Assembly (NCBI RefSeq): GCF_007827045.1
Contig: NZ_RPFW01000007.1
Span: 248,001-312,000 of the forward strand
Length of the DNA stretch: 64,000 bases
From: Trebonia kvetii
GTDB taxonomy: Bacteria; Actinomycetota; Actinomycetes; Streptosporangiales; Streptosporangiaceae
Reading direction: 5' to 3'
In this document: one piece after another, positions 59,074 through 64,000 of the stretch
Numbering within the stretch: position 1 is the stretch's first letter
Layout: each line of letters starts with the position of its first letter
Position numbers and translations under genes: made by a program
The notes under the pieces: generated by a model
Databases searched by the model: none
What the model was told of the DNA's origin: nothing
The model's input: the letters and a program-made list of their open reading frames with translations, nothing else

Positions 59074-60174
59074 CTACCTAGCCGACTTCGGCCCAAGCCG
59101 GTGCTCGGTTACCCAGGCGGCGATCTGGGCGCGAGAGCGGACCTGGAGCTTGCGGCGGATGTTCTCCATGTGCGCCTCGGCGGTGCGCGGTGCGACGGAC
59201 AGGCGGCTCGCGATCGCCTGGTTGGTGAGACCCTCGGCGACTAGTTCGGCCACCTCTAGCTCGCGGGCGGTCAGCTGGGGGGCCTGGTCCGGCTGTTCGG
59301 TGAGGAAGCCGAGGGTTGCGTCGAGCACCGACAGCCAGTCGCCGTGATAGAACAGGTGACTCGCACCGGGCAGCGGGATCAGCGTCGCACCGGGGATCAG
59401 CGCGGCGGCCTCGCGGCCTAGCTCGAACCTGGTGCCACGGTCCGCCTCGCGGTGCAGCACCGCCGTCGGCGCCTCGATCGCCGGGAGCAGCTCCCTGATG
59501 TCGGTGTCGTAGTACACCTCGAGCAGCCGGGCGGCCACCTCGGCCGAGGCGCTCGCCTGCTGGAACCTGGCGAGCCCGGCTATCTCCTCATCGGTGGGGT
59601 CGCTGACGAAGGCCCCGGCGAGCGCCTTCCAGCCGAGGCCGCCGTGGGCCCGCACCAGCGCCACGATCGAGTCCCTGACCTGGGCTGGCGCCAGGTCATG
59701 GCCGCTCGCGCACATGCCGTAGAGCACCTGCGCCTGGACCCGCTCCGGGTGCCGCGCCGCGATCGCGGCCGCGACCTGGGCGCCCTGCGAGGCTCCGAAC
59801 AGGCGGAGCCGGTCGGCGCCCACCGCGTCGGCGACGGCCAGCGCGGCGGCCGTCTGGGCGTCGAACGACAGGTCGATGCCGTCCCCGCCAGCCCGGGGGG
59901 ACGACCCCCCGGAACCCCCCGGCCTGCCAGCCCGGGGGGACGACCCCCCGGAACCTCCCGATATGTCGGACAGGCCGCACCCGGGCTTGTCGTAGCGGAT
60001 CACGGTGAAGTGCTCGGCCAGCCTGTCGATGAAGGCGCCGTAGGACAGCAGCTCGAGCTGCGCGCGCAGGTGGGTGATCCAGCCGGAATCGCACAGCAGC
60101 GGCGGGCCGGTGCCGGTCGTCGAGTAGGCGACGCGGCCCGCCTGGGTGGTGCAGTACCGGATCCTCGGGGTCAC
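59074..60174 (-). CDS. Alpha/beta hydrolase fused to a LuxR DNA-binding domain
   Basis: 366 residues. Residues 1-285 are an alpha/beta hydrolase: LLCDSGWITHLRAQ, FTVIRYDKPGCGLSD, nucleophile elbow LFGASQGAQVAAAIAARHPERV, acid/His region TAVLHREADRG and PGASHLFYHGDW. Residues about 300-360 are a LuxR helix-turn-helix: LTARELEVAELVAEGLTNQAIASRLSVAPRTAEAHMENIRRKL. The enzyme-like domain probably acts as a ligand sensor for the DNA-binding domain. Residues about 71-96 (GGSGGSSPRAGRPGGSGGSS) come from two in-frame 39-base repeats and disrupt the usual strand-to-helix loop. The target genes are unknown. Confidence 0.9.
   Translation of the reverse strand: MTPRIRYCTTQAGRVAYSTTGTGPPLLCDSGWITHLRAQLELLSYGAFIDRLAEHFTVIRYDKPGCGLSDISGGSGGSSPRAGRPGGSGGSSPRAGGDGIDLSFDAQTAAALAVADAVGADRLRLFGASQGAQVAAAIAARHPERVQAQVLYGMCASGHDLAPAQVRDSIVALVRAHGGLGWKALAGAFVSDPTDEEIAGLARFQQASASAEVAARLLEVYYDTDIRELLPAIEAPTAVLHREADRGTRFELGREAAALIPGATLIPLPGASHLFYHGDWLSVLDATLGFLTEQPDQAPQLTARELEVAELVAEGLTNQAIASRLSVAPRTAEAHMENIRRKLQVRSRAQIAAWVTEHRLGPKSAR
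59887..59964 (-). repeat. Two tandem 39-bp palindromic repeats inserted in a coding sequence
   Basis: Copies at 59887-59925 and 59926-59964, each starting GCCAGCCCGGGGGGACGACC and containing the palindrome-like CCCGGGGGGACGACCCCCCG. Being 39 bases each, they add 13 residues per copy without breaking the frame. An intergenic copy of the same element, inverted, is at about 21605-21640 (CCCGGGGGGACGACCCCCCG then TACCCCCCGATGTC, against GAACCTCCCGATATGTC here). Confidence 0.9.
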
Positions 60175-60265
60175 GCGTCTAGGCTGGCATTCCCCGGGCG
60201 GGCAGTAAAGGAGCGGGGTGGGCGGAGCTACGAACCCGTTCGGGATGAGGTTGAGGGTTTGGGGT

Positions 60266-61141
60266 TCACTTGGCGAGGCCGAGGAGGCGGGCGGCGTTGG
60301 CCTTGAAGATGCCCGGCTTTACCTCGTCGCGGATGGCGGTCTTCTCCAGGTCGGACATCCAGCGTTCCGGCGTCAGGACAGGGAAGTCGGTGCCGAACAG
60401 CATCTTGTCCTTGAGCAGGGTGTTCGCGTACTGGACGAGGATCGGCGCGAAGTACTTCGGCGACCAGCCGGACAGGTCGATGTAGACAAGGGGCTTATGG
60501 GTGGCGACGCTCAGCGCCTCCTCCTGCCACGGGAAGCTCGGGTGGGCGAGGATGATCGGCATGTCAGGGAAATCGACGGCCACGTCGTCCAGGTGCATCG
60601 GGTTGGAGTAGGCAAGCCTGATGCCGCCGCCGCCCCTGGTGCCCGCGCCCGCGCCGGTCTGGCCGGTGTGGAACAGGGCGGGCAGGCCCGCCTCCTGGAT
60701 CACCTCGTAGACCGGGTAGGCCAGCCGGTCGTTGGGCATGAAGGCCTGGCTACTCGGGTGGAACTTGAAGCCCTTGGCGCCCGCCTCGATCTGGCTCTTG
60801 GCCAGCTTGACCGCCTCGGCGCCGCGGTTCGGGTCGACCGAGCCGAACGGGATGAGGATGTCGGCGTGCTGGTCGCGGGCCCGTTCGATGATCTCCATCG
60901 GGGTCGCGCGTGAGGGGTCCTCCGGCGCTTCCCGCTGGTCGATCGTGAACGTCACCGCCGCCATGTTCCGGTCGCGGTAGTAGGCGGCCAGGTCATCAAC
61001 GGTGAACGAGGCCGCCGCCGTTTTGAAGTACGCGGCCATGGCGGCAAGGTGCTCGTTGTCCTCTGGCTTGGCCTGCGGCGCGTTAACCGACTTGTGCACG
61101 TGAGTGTGTACGTCGATCGCGACCAGACTGTCGATGTCCAT
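60266..61141 (-). CDS. Amidohydrolase-2 family metal-dependent hydrolase/decarboxylase
   Basis: About 291 residues from ATG 61141. TIM-barrel amidohydrolase of the ACMSD/gamma-resorcylate decarboxylase group: metal-binding HxH in AIDVHTHVHKS, GAKGFKFHPSSQAFMPND, ALFHTGQTGAGAG, His in IILAHPSFPWQEEAL and the late Asp in MLFGTDFPVLTPERW. Predicted to hydrolyse or decarboxylate a ring carboxylate or lactone. It lies upstream of the hydrolase-LuxR gene on the same strand, 92 bases away, and is divergent from the AAA ATPase gene. Confidence 0.92.
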   Translation of the reverse strand: MDIDSLVAIDVHTHVHKSVNAPQAKPEDNEHLAAMAAYFKTAAASFTVDDLAAYYRDRNMAAVTFTIDQREAPEDPSRATPMEIIERARDQHADILIPFGSVDPNRGAEAVKLAKSQIEAGAKGFKFHPSSQAFMPNDRLAYPVYEVIQEAGLPALFHTGQTGAGAGTRGGGGIRLAYSNPMHLDDVAVDFPDMPIILAHPSFPWQEEALSVATHKPLVYIDLSGWSPKYFAPILVQYANTLLKDKMLFGTDFPVLTPERWMSDLEKTAIRDEVKPGIFKANAARLLGLAK

Positions 61142-61210
61142 GGCGTGATTATCCTGGTGCCGTTTGGGCTCGTCACGCAGTGATCGCCCAGTTTCTGAGA
61201 CCATTAACTT

Positions 61211-61972
61211 GTGGGGAAACTGAGCGACTGGACATCGGACAGGCGTCTGGTTCGCGCGTTTCGTCCCGTTGCTGGTTTTGCTGGCCTCGATCCCGTTGAG
61301 TGGCCGGCCACCGTGCCCGCCGCGGCACAGCTGTTGCGGGAGGGGCTGGAACTGCCCGGCGGGATCACGGTGCTTGTCGGCGAGAACGGGTCCGGGAAGT
61401 CCACGGTCGTGGAGATACTCGCCGAGGCGTACGGGCTCAACCCGCAGGGCGGGTCGGTGCTGGCGCCGACGGTCCGGGTGCGGGACAGCGAGCCGCACGC
61501 CGGGCAGCGGCTCTATACCGAGCTCGGCTTCGGCGGGCGGTCCGCGTGGGCGTACTTCCTGCGCGCGGACACCATGCACTCGCTTTATACCTACCTGGAG
61601 CAGAATCCGGGGAAGTCGCGCGATCGCTTCCACGAGCTCAGCCACGGGCAGGGGTTCCTCGAGATCCTGCGCACCCGGGTCAACCAGCGCGGGTTCTACC
61701 TGATGGACGAGCCGGACGCGCCGCTTTCCTTCGTCTCCTGCCTGAGCCTGGTCGCGCTGCTGCACGACCTGGCGGAGGCCGACTCACAGGTGGTGGTTGC
61801 CACGCACTCCCCCATCGTCGCCGCGGTGCCCGGGGCGACGATCTTCGAGCTTGGGGAGTGGGGGATCCGGCCTGCCCGCTGGGAGGAGCTCGAGGTGGTG
61901 CAGTCGTGGCGGACGTTCCTCGGCAACCCCGAGCGGTTCCTGCACTACCTGTTCACCGACGATGCCGAGTGA
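61211..61972 (+). CDS. Small AAA/ABC-like ATPase (stand-alone, RecF-like P-loop)
   Basis: 253 residues from GTG 61211. Walker A GENGSGKST near residue 57, a Q/ABC-signature-like HELSHGQGFLEIL near 143, Walker B GFYLMDEPDAPLS near 163, and switch His in VVVATHSPIVAAVPGATIFEL. This arrangement matches predicted ATPases of the AAA_21/RecF-like type, about 250 residues with no coiled coil. Some homologues belong to defence systems, but no nuclease or toxin partner is adjacent here (the neighbours are metabolic), so no such role is claimed. Confidence 0.85.
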   Translation: MGKLSDWTSDRRLVRAFRPVAGFAGLDPVEWPATVPAAAQLLREGLELPGGITVLVGENGSGKSTVVEILAEAYGLNPQGGSVLAPTVRVRDSEPHAGQRLYTELGFGGRSAWAYFLRADTMHSLYTYLEQNPGKSRDRFHELSHGQGFLEILRTRVNQRGFYLMDEPDAPLSFVSCLSLVALLHDLAEADSQVVVATHSPIVAAVPGATIFELGEWGIRPARWEELEVVQSWRTFLGNPERFLHYLFTDDAE

Positions 61973-61993
61973 TTGTGATCATGAATGCTGGGC

Positions 61994-63328
61994 CTACGTG
62001 GCGGCGGCTAGGCGGGCGGCGCCGGCGGGGGTTAGCCAGGTGGTGGGGGCCGGGGTTAGCGGGAGGGCGAGGGTTTCCTCGAGGAGAGTGCGCCAGGCTC
62101 GGTGGGTTGTGCCGGCGCCGCCGAGTATTGCCTGGGCTGGGTGGTGGCCCGCGTCGCGCAGGTCGTCTAGGCGCTGCCTGAGCAGGGTCGCCACGCCGTC
62201 CAGGGCGGCGCGCATCAGGTCTTCCCTGTCATGGGCGAGGTTGAGGCCGGTCCAGGCGGCGGTGGCTCCGTGCTGCCAGCGCTCGGGGGTTAGGCAGGGG
62301 TCGAAGACGGGTGCGGCCCGGCGGCTCGGGCGGGCCGCGGTGTCGTAGAGCTCGTCCCAGGTGGCGCCGAAGAGGTTGCGGACCCAGTTGAGGGTGACGC
62401 CGACGTTCTGCACCGGGGCCGCGCGGTAGCAGGCGTCGCCTACCGCGCGGAACAGGTTGGTGGTGTCCGCGGGGCGGAGGTCTGGATTCGTTTCGTTGAC
62501 TGCCCACTGGGCGCCGCTGCCCAGGGTGAGCATGGCCTGGCCTTCGCTGAGGCGGGCGGCGTGCAATGCCGCCGCCGTGCCGGCCGCGCCGACTGTTACC
62601 GGAATGCCCTGCGGTAGGCCGAGGTCCGCGGCGGGGCCGGACAGCAGCGGGCCGGCGACGGCGGTCGACGGCAGGACCGGCGGGAGCAGTTCCCTTGGCA
62701 GGCCGAGGAGCTTGACGAGGTCGACTGCCCAGTCGTCGCGGTCCAGGTCGAACAGCAGGGTGCCCGATGCGTCGGTGGGGTCGGTCGCGACGCGGCCGGT
62801 CAGCCGCAGGCGCAGCCAGTCCTTTGGCTGCAGCGCCCACCAGGAGGCGCGCAGCGTGTGCGGTTCATGGGCGGCCAGCCAGCACAGCATTGGTCCGGCC
62901 ATGCCGGGCGACGGGCGGTTGCCGAGGACGGCGGTGTAGTCACACGGCAGGTCCGCGTAGCCCGCCGCCTCAGCCGCGGCGCGCTGGTCGAGCCAGAGGA
63001 TCGCCGGGCGCAGCGCGGCGCCGCGGTCGTCCACCAGGACCACGCCGTGCATCTGGCCGGCGACGGCGAGGCCGGTGACGGTAACGCGGCCCGCATCGGC
63101 GGCGGCTTCGGCGAGCGCCGCGTGCACGGCGGTCCGAGTGGCCGCCCACCAGTCCTCCGGCTCGGTCTCCGCCCGGCCGGCGGCGGGCACCCGCACCTGG
63201 TAGGCGGCAGCCGCACGGCCGAGAACGCGGCCGTCCCCGCAGGCCGCTAGGACCTTGACGCCGCTGGTCCCGAGGTCGATCCCGAGAACCGCCGCCTGTG
63301 GGTGACCGTGCACGTACCCATTGTGCAC
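61994..63328 (-). CDS. FGGY-family carbohydrate kinase (xylulokinase-like)
   Basis: 444 residues, a little shorter than typical xylulokinase (about 480). Phosphate-binding AVLGIDLGTSGVKVLA (residues 12-27), substrate region VAGQMHGVVLVDDRGAALRPAILWLDQRA (the GQMHG motif typical of xylulokinases), GMAGPMLCWLAAHEPH, ASGTLLFDLDRDDWA, and LTLGSGAQWAVN plus AILGGAGTTHRAWRTLLEETLALPLT in the C-terminal lobe. It phosphorylates a ketose. A dyad at 63389-63422 upstream may be its operator. No sugar isomerase is adjacent. Confidence 0.92.
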   Translation of the reverse strand: MHNGYVHGHPQAAVLGIDLGTSGVKVLAACGDGRVLGRAAAAYQVRVPAAGRAETEPEDWWAATRTAVHAALAEAAADAGRVTVTGLAVAGQMHGVVLVDDRGAALRPAILWLDQRAAAEAAGYADLPCDYTAVLGNRPSPGMAGPMLCWLAAHEPHTLRASWWALQPKDWLRLRLTGRVATDPTDASGTLLFDLDRDDWAVDLVKLLGLPRELLPPVLPSTAVAGPLLSGPAADLGLPQGIPVTVGAAGTAAALHAARLSEGQAMLTLGSGAQWAVNETNPDLRPADTTNLFRAVGDACYRAAPVQNVGVTLNWVRNLFGATWDELYDTAARPSRRAAPVFDPCLTPERWQHGATAAWTGLNLAHDREDLMRAALDGVATLLRQRLDDLRDAGHHPAQAILGGAGTTHRAWRTLLEETLALPLTPAPTTWLTPAGAARLAAAT

Positions 63329-63388
63329 AGGCGGGTCATCTTACGTAAAGTGACTTGACTGTCGCAATTCGTAAGAATACGGTATGTA

Positions 63389-63422
63389 GGGAAACGGTTG
63401 CAGAAATGCTAAACCGCTTCCC
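63389..63422. promoter_or_regulatory. Dyad upstream of the FGGY kinase gene
   Basis: GGGAAACGGTT (63389-63399) and AACCGCTTCCC (63412-63422) are inverted repeats with one mismatched pair, spaced 12 bases, in a relatively AT-rich gap. It could be an operator of the kinase gene or a hairpin between the FMN reductase gene and the kinase gene. Confidence 0.45.
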
Positions 63423-63472
63423 GTGGAGGGGATCATGGGAAACACATGGGGATGACCGGAGTCAGCCGGTAG

Positions 63473-64000
63473 TTACTTATTCTTCGCCCGCAGCGTGGCG
63501 AGGGATTCGGTCCAGCGCTGCAGTTCGTCGAGCATCGCGACCGCGGAGGCGTCGATCAGCTCGGTCGACTTGAAGCGCTTGTCCTCATCCAGGTGCTGGA
63601 AGACGAACGGGATGTTCACCGCCTCGGGCACCGGCATGACCTTCAGCGCGGTCAGCACCTGCTTGAGCATCTGCGTGGCGCGGGTGCCCGCCGAGACGCC
63701 ACCGTAGCTGACGATGCCGGCCGCCTTGTGGTGCCACTCGTGGTACAGGTAGTCGATCGCGTTCTTCAGCGCCGCGTTGAAGCCGTGGTTGTACTCGGGC
63801 GTGACGAAGATGAACGCGTCGGAAGCGCCGGCAAGCGCGGACCAGTCCTTGGTGTGCTGGTTGACGTACTGGCGCAGCCGCGGGTGGTTGGGCTCGTCGT
63901 ACAGCGGCAGGTTCAGCTCGGCCAGGTCGGTCACCTGGACGTCGAAGCCGCCGTGTTCCCTGGCGCGCTCGGCGATCCAGGTCGCCACTGACGGGCCGAT
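63473..64000 (-). CDS. NADPH-dependent FMN reductase (5' end outside window)
   Basis: The minus-strand frame is open from 64000, reading IGPSVATWIAERAREHGGFDVQVTDLAELNLPLYDEP, so the start lies beyond the window; the internal GTG at 63988 is not the real start. Flavodoxin-like features: FIFVTPEYNHGFNAALKNAIDYLYHEWHHKAAGIVSYGGVSAGTRA, the FMN-binding P-E-Y-N motif and the G-G loop. Typical length is about 190 residues, so only 10-20 are missing. It supplies reduced FMN or acts as a quinone/azo reductase. Confidence 0.92.
   Translation of the reverse strand: MGPSVATWIAERAREHGGFDVQVTDLAELNLPLYDEPNHPRLRQYVNQHTKDWSALAGASDAFIFVTPEYNHGFNAALKNAIDYLYHEWHHKAAGIVSYGGVSAGTRATQMLKQVLTALKVMPVPEAVNIPFVFQHLDEDKRFKSTELIDASAVAMLDELQRWTESLATLRAKNK

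Noticed and set aside
61211..61972. A phage-defence ATPase
   Set aside because: The P-loop ATPase resembles components of some defence systems, but no nuclease, reverse transcriptase or toxin gene is adjacent; the neighbours are an amidohydrolase and a sugar kinase.
1..64000. Integrated phage, transposon or genomic island boundaries
   Set aside because: No integrase, transposase, tRNA-associated repeat or long stretch of different composition was found; only small remnants and short palindromic repeats.

Overview
The window is uniformly very GC-rich coding DNA with GTG and TTG starts, strong Shine-Dalgarno motifs and actinobacterial gene families: a DUF574 SAM methyltransferase, a two-domain 14-helix MFS pump paired with a MerR regulator, LytR-CpsA-Psr, LLM flavoproteins, and a locus laid out like Rv0081-Rv0087 of Mycobacterium tuberculosis. 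It is a chromosomal piece of a soil-type, probably non-mycobacterial, actinomycete. No tRNA, rRNA, CRISPR array, integrase or intact insertion sequence was seen. Families are assigned by reading the translated sequence and from memory of the families; no search was run.

Layout. 0-3 kb: methyltransferase (cut by the left edge), 2-hydroxyacid dehydrogenase, GNAT, DUF167 and universal stress protein, then a gene-poor stretch holding the 3' remnant of a sugar-ABC permease. 3.7-11.2 kb: a lipoprotein, a small membrane protein, SbcC/SbcD, and a decayed LCP gene. 11.3-17.8 kb: MFS exporter divergent from a MerR regulator with mirrored 19-bp-spacer promoters, then a fused double ABC exporter.

17.9-26.9 kb is a catabolic locus: SDR, RbsC-like permease, RbsA-like ATPase and sugar-binding lipoprotein on the minus strand; a split transketolase, a UGSC-family SELENOPROTEIN (in-frame UGA with a SECIS-like hairpin directly after it) and a conserved partner of unknown function on the plus strand. 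A perfect 20-bp palindrome lies between the two arms. Reading the UGA as a stop would split the selenoprotein into two meaningless ORFs.

27.0-32.7 kb is a surface/peptide locus: a secreted protein with 18-residue repeats, a LysM membrane protein, an HTH regulator, an M50-like membrane metalloprotease with a PqqD-like N-terminus, and a 79-residue RiPP-like peptide. The promoter regions at the two ends share a GTACGG-type dyad, which suggests one regulon.

32.9-39.7 kb: a sugar-acid/polyol type catabolic group with a frameshifted FAD oxidoreductase, a truncated response regulator, a shortened IlvD/Edd dehydratase, a zinc alcohol dehydrogenase and two SDRs. 39.8-47.7 kb: an ArsR regulator plus a six-gene hydrogenase-4-like membrane complex whose large subunit lacks all the nickel-ligand cysteines. 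47.7-51.4 kb: ECF sigma factor with a membrane partner, pyrD, and a LOG-family gene. 51.6-61.1 kb: acyl/aromatic catabolism genes (acyl-CoA dehydrogenase-like flavoprotein, MetE-like protein, hydrolases, fused CoA-transferase, LLM flavoprotein, hotdog-like protein, amidohydrolase). 61.2-64 kb: a small AAA ATPase, a xylulokinase-like FGGY kinase, and an FMN reductase cut by the right edge.
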